64,000 nucleotides of DNA, taken from Chthonomonadaceae bacterium (GTDB lineage Bacteria; Armatimonadota; Fimbriimonadia; Fimbriimonadales; Fimbriimonadaceae). The position numbers and the translations under genes are program-made. Location of the stretch: NCBI GenBank assembly GCA_015709495.1, contig CP054189.1, positions 2,542,001 to 2,606,000 of the forward strand. The letters run 5' to 3'. The notes under the pieces are model-generated. The model worked only from the letters and a program-made list of their open reading frames with translations, was not told where the DNA came from and ran no database searches. The first letter of the stretch is position 1; every line of letters begins with the position of its first letter. Shown one piece after another: positions 42,808-52,139 of this stretch.

Positions 42808-45702
42808 ATGGCAAGGGAAAAGAAGTCGGCAGGTAGGGCCAAAGACGCCGAGGCCTACAAGTACTCTAAGGACGAGGCCACCCGCAAGAACATTCCGGAA
42901 TCGGGAATGGTCGACTACGCCCCGAAAACCGAATCCCGCAAACCGAAATCCGAATACTGCTGGGACCCCCGCGAATCCCCCCAGCTCGTCTGGGCGGGCA
43001 AGGCCGGCTTAAACAAAGTCGAAGTCGAAGAGCAGGCCAGCCTCGAAGTCCCCCTCGTCAACCTCCACATCCACGAGCGCGTCTCCACCGAAGCGATCCT
43101 AAGAAGCGTCCAGCGCAAAGACGCCCAACGCTCCCTCTTCGCCGACCCCGAGCTCGACTTCCAGAAGGAGATCCAGTTCTACAAGCATGACGTGGACTGG
43201 TCCAACCGCATGATCCTGGGCGATTCGCTGCTGGTCATGAACTCCCTGCTGGAGCGCGAGGGGATGCGCGGCCAGGTGCAGTGCATCTATATGGACCCGC
43301 CCTACGGCATCAAGTACGCCAGCAACTTCCAGCCGCGCATCGACCAGCGCGACGTGAAGGACGGCAAGGACGAGGACCTCACGCGCGAGGTGATGCAGGT
43401 CCAGGCGTTCCGCGACACCTGGGAGCTGGGCGTGCACTCCTACCTCACCTACCTGCGCGACCGGCTGCTCCTGGCGCGCGAGCTGTTAAAGGACGAGGGC
43501 TCGATCTTCTTGCAGATTGGGGACGAGAACGTCCACCGCGTGCGGTGTTTGATGGATGAGGTCTTTGGGGAGGAGAACTTCTGCGGACAGATCACATTCG
43601 CAAAAACGAGCGGCTATTTCACTAAGCTCATCACGGGCGTCTGTGATTACATCCTGTGGTACTGCCGGGACCCCGAGAAGGTCAAGTATCGCCAGGTCTA
43701 CAACACCAAGATCGCCGGTGAAGCTGGGGCTTCAAAGTACGAACGGATAGAGCTGCCAGACGGAACAAGGCGCACCCTCACGGACGAAGAGCGAGAAGGC
43801 GAAGCGCCGATTCCCAAGGGTGTGCGTTTCTGGGTTGACGACAACTTAACCAGTCAGGGCAACCCGCTGTTCCCGTTCGAACACAACGGAAAGAAGTTCT
43901 CTGGCACCTACAAGACGAATCCAACGGGAATGCCGAGACTGGCCGCTGCTAATCGCCTGTATGAAGCAAAGGGGAGCTGGCGGTTCGTGCGCTATCTCGA
44001 AGATTTCCGGGCCTATCCTCAGACCTCGGCTTGGATGGACATCGGCGGTGTCCAAAGCAGGTCCGATCCCAAGGTCTACGCGGTGCAGACCGCGAACGAA
44101 GCAGTGAAACGCTGCCTCCTCATGTCCACCGACCCCGGCGACCTCGTGCTCGACCCAACCTGTGGCAGCGGCACCACCGCCTACGTTGCCGAGCAGTGGG
44201 GCCGCCGGTGGATCACGATGGACACCAGCCGCGTCGCCCTCGCGATAGCCCGCCACCGCCTGATGACCGCCGCCTTCGACTACTACAAGCTCCGCCACCC
44301 CACCAGCGGCGTCTCCGGCGGATTCGTCTACAAAACCGTCCCCCACATCACCCTCAAATCCATAGCCCAAAACCCCGAAATCGACAAGATCGCGGACGAG
44401 TGTGGACCCGGAGTGGACGCTGCGGTCGAGAGCCTCAACAGCACGCACCGACCGGCCGACCAAGAGCCGTGGAAAGAGTGGGAAGTCCCCCGGCTGACGC
44501 CAGAAGAAGAGAAGTACGCCCGGGAGTTTCGAGCCGAGGGCAGGATCGGCAGCCACGCGGACGCCCGGCTGGTGGAGCACCTACGGTTCTGGGAGCTCAA
44601 ACGCGAGATGCAATCCCGCATCGACGCCTCCATCGCCAAGAACGCCCCGACCGAGGAGCTGGTGGACCAACCGCAAAAAGAACCCGGCATCGTCCGCGTC
44701 AGCGGCCCCTTCACGATGGAGGCCGTACCCAACGTCGGCGCGGAGATGAGCATGGAAGTGGACAGGGTGGACGATGTGGAAGGTGTGAGCGTAACCATTT
44801 TCAGCCCCTCGGATGGGGTGGACGCACGCAACGTCGGCGCCTACCTTTCCGACATGATCGAGAAACTCCGCAAGACCGGCGTCGTGGCCAAAAGCGGAAA
44901 GAAGCTGAACTTCCAGACGCTGACGAGCATCGACCATGCCGTGCTGCACGCCGCTGGGACGACGGAGAATGGCGAATCGAAGACGATCGCCATCGTCTTC
45001 GGCCCGCAAAACGGAAGCATCAGCGAATCCCATGTGAAGGACGCTCTCCAGGCGGGCAAGAAGTACGACATCCTGCTGCTTTGCGGATACGACTTCACCC
45101 CGACCGCCCAAGAGATGGCCCAGCAGGCCTCGCAAGCCGATTGGCAGATACTGCTCGCCTATGTCGCCCCGGATACCGTCATGACCGACCTGCTGAAGGA
45201 CACGAAGGCGAGTCAGCTCTTCACGATGATCGGCGAGCCGGACGTGGTGGTTTATCGGCAGGGGGACTCGAATCTGGGGAAGCTGGTTCAGGAGGCTGCC
45301 GGACGAGGGGTGGACTTGGTGGACCGGGTGGACGAGATGAAGGAGGGTGAGATGTTCATTGAGTTAAGAGGGGTTGACTTATATGATCTGCTCAGCGGAG
45401 AGGTGAAAAGCGACGTAGGAGAGAACGTCCACGCCATCTTCATCGATCAGGATTACGACGGCAAGAGCTTTTGCATCTGCCAGGCGCTCTTCCCGAACAA
45501 GAAGGACTCCTGGACCAAGATCGCCAAGAACCTGAAGGGCACGATCGACGAGGAAGCCTTCACCGCCTTCCGCACGCTGGTCTCGCTGCCCTTCAAACCG
45601 GGAACGTCGTTCGACCGAGAGTTCGGAAAGGAAGGCCGAGTCCAGATAAAAGTCATCGACCAGCGTGGGAATGCGGTGGTGAAGACGGTGAGGGTGGATT
45701 AA
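42808..45702 (+). CDS. Type III-like site-specific DNA methyltransferase (Mod)
   Basis: Encodes 964 aa. DPPYGIKYAS (motif IV, near residue 165) precedes VLDPTCGSGTTAYVAEQWG (motif I, near 449), the order of beta-class N6-adenine/N4-cytosine methyltransferases. A large C-terminal region (about 540-964) probably serves specificity and complex formation. It should methylate the site recognised by the restriction subunit encoded two genes downstream. The ATG lies immediately after the promoter. Similar large Mod proteins with this basic N-terminus pair with DEAD-box restriction subunits in many genomes. Confidence 0.92.
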   Translation: MAREKKSAGRAKDAEAYKYSKDEATRKNIPESGMVDYAPKTESRKPKSEYCWDPRESPQLVWAGKAGLNKVEVEEQASLEVPLVNLHIHERVSTEAILRSVQRKDAQRSLFADPELDFQKEIQFYKHDVDWSNRMILGDSLLVMNSLLEREGMRGQVQCIYMDPPYGIKYASNFQPRIDQRDVKDGKDEDLTREVMQVQAFRDTWELGVHSYLTYLRDRLLLARELLKDEGSIFLQIGDENVHRVRCLMDEVFGEENFCGQITFAKTSGYFTKLITGVCDYILWYCRDPEKVKYRQVYNTKIAGEAGASKYERIELPDGTRRTLTDEEREGEAPIPKGVRFWVDDNLTSQGNPLFPFEHNGKKFSGTYKTNPTGMPRLAAANRLYEAKGSWRFVRYLEDFRAYPQTSAWMDIGGVQSRSDPKVYAVQTANEAVKRCLLMSTDPGDLVLDPTCGSGTTAYVAEQWGRRWITMDTSRVALAIARHRLMTAAFDYYKLRHPTSGVSGGFVYKTVPHITLKSIAQNPEIDKIADECGPGVDAAVESLNSTHRPADQEPWKEWEVPRLTPEEEKYAREFRAEGRIGSHADARLVEHLRFWELKREMQSRIDASIAKNAPTEELVDQPQKEPGIVRVSGPFTMEAVPNVGAEMSMEVDRVDDVEGVSVTIFSPSDGVDARNVGAYLSDMIEKLRKTGVVAKSGKKLNFQTLTSIDHAVLHAAGTTENGESKTIAIVFGPQNGSISESHVKDALQAGKKYDILLLCGYDFTPTAQEMAQQASQADWQILLAYVAPDTVMTDLLKDTKASQLFTMIGEPDVVVYRQGDSNLGKLVQEAAGRGVDLVDRVDEMKEGEMFIELRGVDLYDLLSGEVKSDVGENVHAIFIDQDYDGKSFCICQALFPNKKDSWTKIAKNLKGTIDEEAFTAFRTLVSLPFKPGTSFDREFGKEGRVQIKVIDQRGNAVVKTVRVD

Positions 45703-45719
45703 GTGTACGGGGTGGACAA

Positions 45720-46283
45720 ATGGGTGAGAGTCTGATTCCGAAGCACGGGGGATATAGGAATCTGAAGTCATTCCAGGTGGCGCAACTGGTTTATGACTTC
45801 ACTGTGGACTTCGTGGACCGATTCGTGGACCCGAAGAGCCGGACTAGGGACCAGATGGTTCAGGCAGCAAGGTCGGGAGTCCAGAACATCGCCGAAGGCA
45901 GCCAGGTGAGCGTGACTTCCAAGAAGATGGAAATGAAACTCACCAGTGTGGCAAGGGCAAGCCTGGAGGAATTGCGGCTGGACTACGAGGACTTCTTGCG
46001 CCATCGAAGTTTGACCCAATGGGAGCGAAACGACACCCGGCGCCAAAGCCTGATTGACGCTCGGCCCCGCTCTTTGGAGGACGTCGAAGCCTGGATCCTG
46101 TCCACGCCGTCCACCCCGTCCACCACATTCCCCGAAGCCGAAATTCACGCCAATGGGGCGCTCGCCTTGGTTGCTGTAGCGACCGCTCTCCTGACACGAC
46201 AGCTACAGTCTCAAGCGGACACCTTCGAGAGGGAAGGCGGTTTCACGGAAAGGCTCTACGGAGTCAGGAAGGCGAATCGTTGA
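45720..46283 (+). CDS. Four-helix-bundle protein between mod and res
   Basis: Start ATG 45720-45722; 187 aa. Sequence such as FQVAQLVYDFTVDFVDRFVD, MVQAARSGVQNIAEGSQVS and ARASLEELRLDYEDFL matches the four-helix-bundle/S23-like family. Such genes often sit inside operons with restriction or retroelement genes; their role is unknown. It starts 17 bp after mod and its TGA overlaps the TTG start of res, so the three are one operon. Confidence 0.85.
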   Translation: MGESLIPKHGGYRNLKSFQVAQLVYDFTVDFVDRFVDPKSRTRDQMVQAARSGVQNIAEGSQVSVTSKKMEMKLTSVARASLEELRLDYEDFLRHRSLTQWERNDTRRQSLIDARPRSLEDVEAWILSTPSTPSTTFPEAEIHANGALALVAVATALLTRQLQSQADTFEREGGFTERLYGVRKANR

Positions 46284-49159
46284 GCGCCCTCTTCGACCCC
46301 ATCGCCCAAGCTCGGTCCGCCGGCGCGGCGGCGATCGAGAGCCCGATCTGCAACCGGCCCTACGAGGAGCCGAGCAGTTATTGGCAGGTCGTGGACTTCG
46401 AGACCGGAGAGCGCACCGAGCCCAAGCTGATCGAAGGCGAGCGGCGGCCGGCGGGGTACTTCTATTCTCCCAAGGGCGCGAAGTACGACAGCAGCCAGCT
46501 CGAAGAGGAGTTCGTCCCGCTCGAATGCGTCAACGAGATTCGGAGGCGGGTGAAGCTGTGGCGAGAGGAAGGCTATCGCGGCGTCACGCCCGTAACCCGG
46601 CGCCTGCTCGAACATTGGAACCTCGGCAAGCCCGAGCGTGACATGCCGCTCTTCTTCTGCCAGCGCGAAGCGGTCGAGACGATCATTTGGCTTCACGAAT
46701 CCCACCCCGCCGACCGTCAAGGTCTTATCACCATGACCGTGGACGGCGACGCCGTTCCGTTGGAGAAAGCCCACGCCGAATTCCTCCGCTATTGCTGCAA
46801 GATGGCCACGGGAACGGGCAAGACCATCATGATGGCGATGCTCGTCGCCTGGTCCGCGCTGAACAAAGCGCAGTACCCGCATGATACGCGATTTTCCGAT
46901 GCGGTCCTTATCGTCGCGCCGGGCGTGACCGTGAAAGACCGCCTGAGAGTCCTCGACCCGAAGAACGAGGGAAACTATTACGATGCATTCGAGATCGTGC
47001 CGGGCTCGCTCCGCGCGCAGCTTTTCGGCGCGGTGAAGCTGCACATCGTCCATCGGCAGGAAATGGCGGTCTTGGACGACGCGAAGAAGAGGGGCGTCCA
47101 AAAGCTTGGCGCGGAATCCGACACCGCCTTCGCCAACCGGCTGCTGAAGAAGGTCCTGGGAAGCAAGCAAAGGCTGCTGGTGCTGAACGACGAAGGGCAC
47201 CACTGCTACCGCCCGCGCGATAAGTCGAAGGTCAAGGAGGACCAAGAGCTCTTCGAAGTAGACGAGCCGATCACCAAAGACGAACAGGAAGAGAACAAGC
47301 GCGCGGCCCAATGGATCACAGGCCTGGAGAAGATTCACAGCGCACGGACGATCCTCACCTGCATCGACCTTTCCGCGACGCCTTTTTACATCCACGGCAG
47401 CGGGTACCCGGTCGGGCGGCCGTTCCCTTGGATCGTCAGCGACTTCGGGCTCGTAGACGCGATCGAGAGCGGACTGGTGAAGATCCCGCAGATTCCGGTG
47501 GACGACGACCTGGGCGGCAGCCCGCCTGCCTATTTCCACCTCTGGCGCTGGATCAATGAGAAGCTGCCCGCCTCCGAAAGAGAGACCGCTCGAAGAAAGG
47601 CAAAGCCCGAAGCAATCGCCCGGGAAGCCGAGCCGGCCATCGTGACGATGATCGGCAACTGGTCGAAGGAGTTTCAGACCTGGACGGAGGGCGGCTCGAA
47701 GGTTCCTCCTGTGATGATCGTGGTCACGCAAGAGAAGAAGATCTCGAACTTGATCTATGAGCGATTGATTCGGGAGGACTTCGAGTTTAAGGAGTTCGTG
47801 AACTCGCCCGGACAGCAGGTGACCTTCCTCTACGACAGCGACCAGTTCGCTAAGGTCGAGGAAGGCGAGAAGGCCAAGGACGTCGAGGCGAGGCTGCGCG
47901 GGATCATGAACACGGTCGGCAAAGAGGGCGAGCCGGGCGAGCAGGTGCGGTGCATCTCCAGCGTCTCGATGCTGACCGAGGGCTGGGACGCGAGCAATGT
48001 GACGCAGATTGTGGGGTTGCGGGCGTTTACCTCGCAGCTCCTTTGCGAGCAGGTGGTGGGAAGGGCCCTACGGAGACGATCCTATGAGGTCGACGAAGAT
48101 GGATTCTTGAAGCCGGAGTATGCCGACGTTTACGGGGTTCCTTTCCAAGTGATCCCGGTCAAAGCGAAGCGGTCCGGGGTCGTCCAGCCTCCGCCAGCGA
48201 CGAACTTGGTTCGTGCGCTCAAGGAGCGGGAGGAGTTGGAGCTGACCTTTCCAAGGGTCGAGGGGTACTTGACGGAGATTCGGGAGCAGGTGGTCTGCGA
48301 TTGGGACAAGCTTCCGAAGCTGGAAATCGCAGGAGACGAGCCGACTGTCGTATGGGCGAAGGACGTTGCCGGATTTCGGATAGGGAGACCGGATATCGGC
48401 GGTCCGGGGCAGATCGAGATACACGACCGAATTCCGTTCTATCTGCTGGCGCGGGTCTCTTCGGCCTGCTTCCGAATGGCCTCTCGGATTATTGCGATTC
48501 GGATTCCGGGAGAGACGGAAGCGGACTGCGTCAAGCGAAGCAAACTGTTTCCGCAGGTCTTGGAGATCGTGCGCCGTTACGTGGCGGAGTACCTCGTCTT
48601 CCGGAAGGCGCCCCAAGAAGAGGTCGCGCTCGACAAGTGGCAGGAGAAGATCGTGAACGTCCTCAACGAGTGCATTTCGGAAATTGGGGAGGACGGTGCG
48701 GCGATTGTGATGCCCAGGATCGAGAGGTCGCGCCGTGACGGATCCTCAAAGGAAGTGTTCTTCCGAACGGGCAGGCCGGTGCGGGAGACGATCAAAAGCC
48801 ATGTGAGCCATGTGGTCTTGGATTCGAATTGGGAGTCCCAGGCGATGACGACGCTGGAGACTTCAGAGATCGTGCAATGCTACGTCCGGAACGACCACTT
48901 GGACTTCACGATCCCCTATGTGGATGCCTTTGGGAATCCGCACATGCATCGGCCGGACTTCATTGTGAAGCTCACGAACGGGCTTCTCGTGGCGCTCGAA
49001 GTCAAGGGACAGGTGCGGGAGTTGGACGAACTGAAGATTAGAGCCGGCCTCAAGTGGGCGGACGCAGTGAATCGCTTTTATGGCGAGCAACGGTGGGTCT
49101 ATCACGCGTGCTTTTCGCCGTCGCACCTTCCTGAGCATCTCAGACGCATGTCTCTTTGA
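46280..49159 (+). CDS. Type III-like restriction subunit: DEAD/DEAH helicase with PD-(D/E)xK-type nuclease (Res)
   Basis: Encodes 959 aa from TTG 46280-46282. Walker A is MATGTGKTIMMAM (near 176), motif II is NDEGHH (near 302), motif III is LSATPF, and motif VI is QVVGRALRR. The C-terminal HRPDFIVKL...ALEVKG (about 892-911) is a PD-(D/E)xK nuclease core. It resembles the BPTD_3080-type restriction endonuclease group (named from memory). It needs ATP for translocation and cuts unmethylated DNA. No frameshift is visible, so the system looks intact. Confidence 0.92.
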   Translation: MSALFDPIAQARSAGAAAIESPICNRPYEEPSSYWQVVDFETGERTEPKLIEGERRPAGYFYSPKGAKYDSSQLEEEFVPLECVNEIRRRVKLWREEGYRGVTPVTRRLLEHWNLGKPERDMPLFFCQREAVETIIWLHESHPADRQGLITMTVDGDAVPLEKAHAEFLRYCCKMATGTGKTIMMAMLVAWSALNKAQYPHDTRFSDAVLIVAPGVTVKDRLRVLDPKNEGNYYDAFEIVPGSLRAQLFGAVKLHIVHRQEMAVLDDAKKRGVQKLGAESDTAFANRLLKKVLGSKQRLLVLNDEGHHCYRPRDKSKVKEDQELFEVDEPITKDEQEENKRAAQWITGLEKIHSARTILTCIDLSATPFYIHGSGYPVGRPFPWIVSDFGLVDAIESGLVKIPQIPVDDDLGGSPPAYFHLWRWINEKLPASERETARRKAKPEAIAREAEPAIVTMIGNWSKEFQTWTEGGSKVPPVMIVVTQEKKISNLIYERLIREDFEFKEFVNSPGQQVTFLYDSDQFAKVEEGEKAKDVEARLRGIMNTVGKEGEPGEQVRCISSVSMLTEGWDASNVTQIVGLRAFTSQLLCEQVVGRALRRRSYEVDEDGFLKPEYADVYGVPFQVIPVKAKRSGVVQPPPATNLVRALKEREELELTFPRVEGYLTEIREQVVCDWDKLPKLEIAGDEPTVVWAKDVAGFRIGRPDIGGPGQIEIHDRIPFYLLARVSSACFRMASRIIAIRIPGETEADCVKRSKLFPQVLEIVRRYVAEYLVFRKAPQEEVALDKWQEKIVNVLNECISEIGEDGAAIVMPRIERSRRDGSSKEVFFRTGRPVRETIKSHVSHVVLDSNWESQAMTTLETSEIVQCYVRNDHLDFTIPYVDAFGNPHMHRPDFIVKLTNGLLVALEVKGQVRELDELKIRAGLKWADAVNRFYGEQRWVYHACFSPSHLPEHLRRMSL

Positions 49160-49349
49160 TGAAACTGGCTTTCCTGGGAATCGAATCCCCGCTCCTCTCA
49201 GCGGGCCGTAGCGCGGGGGCGGCTTTCACCCCGTAAGAATGCGGGTTTTGGGAGCCTTTCCGGCGAAAGCAAGCGAACTATGCTAATGTGAAACCGTTCG
49301 AGCGGGTCCATACCCGTTTCGACTTATGCTGGCTCTAAAGGAGAAAAAC

Positions 49350-50039
49350 ATGAATCAAAGGCTCTTTCGGCTTGTGGCCGCGGTCTCGCTGTTGGCCCCG
49401 ATTGGGATCATCGCGAGCGCCTTAACGGTGAGCGGCCAGGCCAACATCTTTTCGGCCGGGCACGCATTTCAGCCCGATCCAGGGGGCGGGGGCGGCGGCC
49501 TTCCTGCGGTAGAAATCTCCGCAGCGGGCATCGCCTATTTCGAGTTCACGAGCGTCACCGGTCTCACGAACTGCTGTTCGTCCACGCCGAACACGGGACC
49601 CGACGGAGGGGCGGGCATCACCAACATCACTTCGACCGATGGGATTTCCGGCATCAAGGCATGGGAGCGGATGTTCCTCGTCGGCGTGTATCTGGATGCG
49701 ACCGAACCCGCAGGCGCGGGCCCTGCCATCCTCGACTTCGCTTCGATCGGCACTAGCTTCACCGACCTGAGCCCGGACCTCAACCAGACGTTCTGGATCG
49801 GCGACGGTCTTACCGGCACGGGTTCGGGCACGCTTCAGAAGTTCCATGCTCCTACCGGCGCGACGCGCTTGTTCTTGGGCATCGCGGACTCGTATGGGTT
49901 CGTTGGCGCGCCCGGTTGGTACGATGACAATCGAGGCGCATACGAGGTGGAGTACAACGCGGTCGTGCCCGAGCCTGGGACGATGGCTGCCTTGCTCTTG
50001 GGCGTGGCCGGGATCGCCAGACGACGAGCGCGGCGATAG
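49350..50039 (+). CDS. PEP-CTERM sorted secreted protein
   Basis: Start at ATG 49350-49352 with AAAGGAG upstream; 229 aa. Signal peptide (LVAAVSLLAPIGIIASAL), a Gly-rich early segment, and the C-terminal VVPEPGTMAALLLGVAGIAR followed by RRRARR, a textbook PEP-CTERM tag. Two Cys in NCCSS could form a disulphide. Upstream 190 bp (49160-49349) holds GC-rich inverted sequence but no recognisable RNA. Function beyond surface sorting is unknown. Confidence 0.88.
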   Translation: MNQRLFRLVAAVSLLAPIGIIASALTVSGQANIFSAGHAFQPDPGGGGGGLPAVEISAAGIAYFEFTSVTGLTNCCSSTPNTGPDGGAGITNITSTDGISGIKAWERMFLVGVYLDATEPAGAGPAILDFASIGTSFTDLSPDLNQTFWIGDGLTGTGSGTLQKFHAPTGATRLFLGIADSYGFVGAPGWYDDNRGAYEVEYNAVVPEPGTMAALLLGVAGIARRRARR

Positions 50040-50176
50040 TCTCTTCGCAGGGGCTCCCCACTCGGATCGATCCGGTTGCTTGATCGGAGCCGCTGCCGGT
50101 TTGGGGTGACCGGCTTGCGGCAACGCCCCCGATTCGGGCGCTAGCTGGGAGAACGGACTGCCATAATCCTGGCAGG

Positions 50177-50830
50177 ATGGATGAGGGGGCGCTGCGGGAA
50201 GAGCTTTGCCGGACGGGGAGGCTGTGTTGGGAGCGTGGGCTCGTCGGGGCCGCCGAGGGAAACCTCAGCGCGAGGCTCGCCGACGGGCGCATCCTTTGCT
50301 CGCCTTCCGGGGCGAGCAAGGGCCACCTCGATCCGGCAAACCTTACGATCGTCGACGAAAGCGGCGCCAGGGTCTCTGGGCCGAAACCTTCGAGCGAACT
50401 CGGGTTGCATCTTTGCCTTTATGGCGAGAGGCCCGACTGCCGGGCGGTGGTCCACGCCCACCCGCCTACCGCGACGGCTTTCGCCCTTGCGGGAGTTTCG
50501 ATTCCCGACGACGTGTTGCCCGAAGGGGTTTTCGTGCTGGGTCCGGTCGCACTCGCGCCGTTCGCGTTTCCCGGGTCTGAGGAGGTCGCGGCGAAGGTTC
50601 GTCCGTTTGCGCGGGGCCACGACGCCATTCTGCTCGCCAACCACGGCGCTGTGACCCTCGGCGGCACTTTGGAGGAGGCGTACTTCCGCATGGAGACCTT
50701 GGAGAGGGTCGCGGGGGTCGTGGCTGGGGCGCTCGCGCTGGGAAACGTCAACCCCTTGCCGGCCGACGCGGTCGCCCGTTTGCGCGCCCTTCGCCAGCGA
50801 ATCTCAGGCGGCGACTCTGGGACCGAATAG
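50177..50830 (+). CDS. Class II aldolase/adducin family protein (fuculose-phosphate aldolase-like)
   Basis: Encodes 217 aa. Motifs: AAEGNLSARL near 26-33, SPSGASKGHL near 42-51, zinc ligands HAH at 93-95 and His156 in ANHGAV. These fit zinc-dependent aldolases or decarboxylases acting on sugar phosphates (L-fuculose-1-phosphate, methylthioribulose-1-phosphate dehydratase and relatives). The exact substrate cannot be read. It lies 46 bp upstream of hisS and may share its transcript. Confidence 0.88.
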   Translation: MDEGALREELCRTGRLCWERGLVGAAEGNLSARLADGRILCSPSGASKGHLDPANLTIVDESGARVSGPKPSSELGLHLCLYGERPDCRAVVHAHPPTATAFALAGVSIPDDVLPEGVFVLGPVALAPFAFPGSEEVAAKVRPFARGHDAILLANHGAVTLGGTLEEAYFRMETLERVAGVVAGALALGNVNPLPADAVARLRALRQRISGGDSGTE

Positions 50831-50876
50831 GCTTCCTGATCGCTCGGTGCGTCGGATGGGGCAAAATGGGAATCCG

Positions 50877-52139
50877 ATGCGGTTTCAGTCCCCCCGAGGC
50901 ACCGAAGACGTCTTTCCGCCCGCCTCCGACCGGTGGCTTTGGCTCGAAGGCGAGTTCCGGGAGCAATGCAGGTTGTTCGGGTACGGCGATATCCGCACGC
51001 CAACGTTCGAGGACACCGAGCTTTTCCTGAGGAGTTCGGGGGAGACGAGCGAGGTGGTTTCGAAGCAGATGTACTCGTTCCTCGACAAAGGGGGCCGCGA
51101 CATCACCCTGAAACCCGAAGGCACCGCTCCGGTCGTGCGAGCCGTGATGGAGCACGGGCTTTATGCTCCCGGCAACGTGTTGCGACTGAGCTACGTGACC
51201 CCGATCTTCCGCTACGAGCGTCCGCAAAAAGGCCGGTTGCGGGAGGCGCACCAAGTCGGGATCGAATTGATCGGCAGTTCCTCGCCCGAGGCTGATTTCG
51301 AGGTGATTCTGTTTACGGTCGGGTTTTACGAACGGCTCGGTCTGTCGGACGTTGTGGTTTCGCTCAACTCGATCGGGCGGGTCCAGTGCAGGGAGGCTTA
51401 TCGCGGCGCGATCCTCGACCATGCGAAGGGGTACTTGGGGTCGCTCGACGCTGAGATCCGGGCGAAGGTCGAGCGCAACCCTTTGCGGCTGCTCGACAGC
51501 AAGGACCCCAAGGCGGCGGAGGTCATTGCAGGGCTGCCTTCGATCTTGGACTTCCTGGAGCCTGAATCTGCGGCGCATTTCGCTCGGCTTCAGTCTCTGC
51601 TGGACTTCGAAAGGGTGAAGTACCGGGTTGAGCCGAGGATCGTGCGGGGGCTCGACTACTACACCGACACGGTTTTTGAGGTCGTTTCGGAGCGCCTTGG
51701 CGCGCAGAGTTCGCTGTGCGGCGGGGGTCGGTACGACCAATTGATGAAGGAGCTTGGGGGACCCGAAGCTCCGAGCGTTGGGGTCGCAATGGGAGTTGAG
51801 CGGGCGCTGATCGTTTTGGAGTCGATGGGCGCTTCGCCGCCAGTGGGGACTCCGAGCGCGTTTGTGGTGTGCGCGGAGGACTCGTTGCGCGAGGAAGCGT
51901 GGCGACTTTGCGGTGAGTTGAGAGCCGCTTCGATCGCGTGTCAGCTCGATGTGGAGGCTCGGAGTCTGCGGTCGCAGCTCAACCAGGCGAACAAGGTCGG
52001 CGCGCGGGTGGTGGCGATTCTGGGGCCCGAAGAGTCCGCCGAAGGGTCGGTGACCCTCAAGCAAATGGAATCCGGCGAGCAGAAGAGGGTCTCCCGAGTT
52101 TGCTTCGTCGAGGAGGTCGCGAATTGGCTCTGGCTTTGA
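50877..52139 (+). CDS. hisS: Histidine--tRNA ligase
   Basis: Start ATG 50877-50879; 420 aa. Class II synthetase motifs: motif 1 region FQSPRGTEDVFPP, KPEGTAPVVRAVMEH, motif 2 IFRYERPQKGRLREAHQVG, histidine loop VRGLDYYTDTVFEV, and motif 3 GGRYDQL with MGVERAL. An anticodon-binding domain occupies the last about 95 residues. It charges tRNA-His. In motif 2 the usual Phe of REFHQ is Ala here (REAHQ), a minor variation. Confidence 0.96.
   Translation: MRFQSPRGTEDVFPPASDRWLWLEGEFREQCRLFGYGDIRTPTFEDTELFLRSSGETSEVVSKQMYSFLDKGGRDITLKPEGTAPVVRAVMEHGLYAPGNVLRLSYVTPIFRYERPQKGRLREAHQVGIELIGSSSPEADFEVILFTVGFYERLGLSDVVVSLNSIGRVQCREAYRGAILDHAKGYLGSLDAEIRAKVERNPLRLLDSKDPKAAEVIAGLPSILDFLEPESAAHFARLQSLLDFERVKYRVEPRIVRGLDYYTDTVFEVVSERLGAQSSLCGGGRYDQLMKELGGPEAPSVGVAMGVERALIVLESMGASPPVGTPSAFVVCAEDSLREEAWRLCGELRAASIACQLDVEARSLRSQLNQANKVGARVVAILGPEESAEGSVTLKQMESGEQKRVSRVCFVEEVANWLWL

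Noticed and set aside
44031-45350. 439-aa plus-strand ORF inside mod
   Set aside because: Off-frame shadow of the methyltransferase gene, Arg/Pro-rich composition.
49160-49349. tRNA-like or riboswitch-like sequence (a GGGATTCGATTCCC-type segment on the minus strand)
   Set aside because: The possible T-arm does not form a 5-bp stem with a 7-nt loop, and no acceptor or anticodon stems fit; I could not match a known riboswitch.
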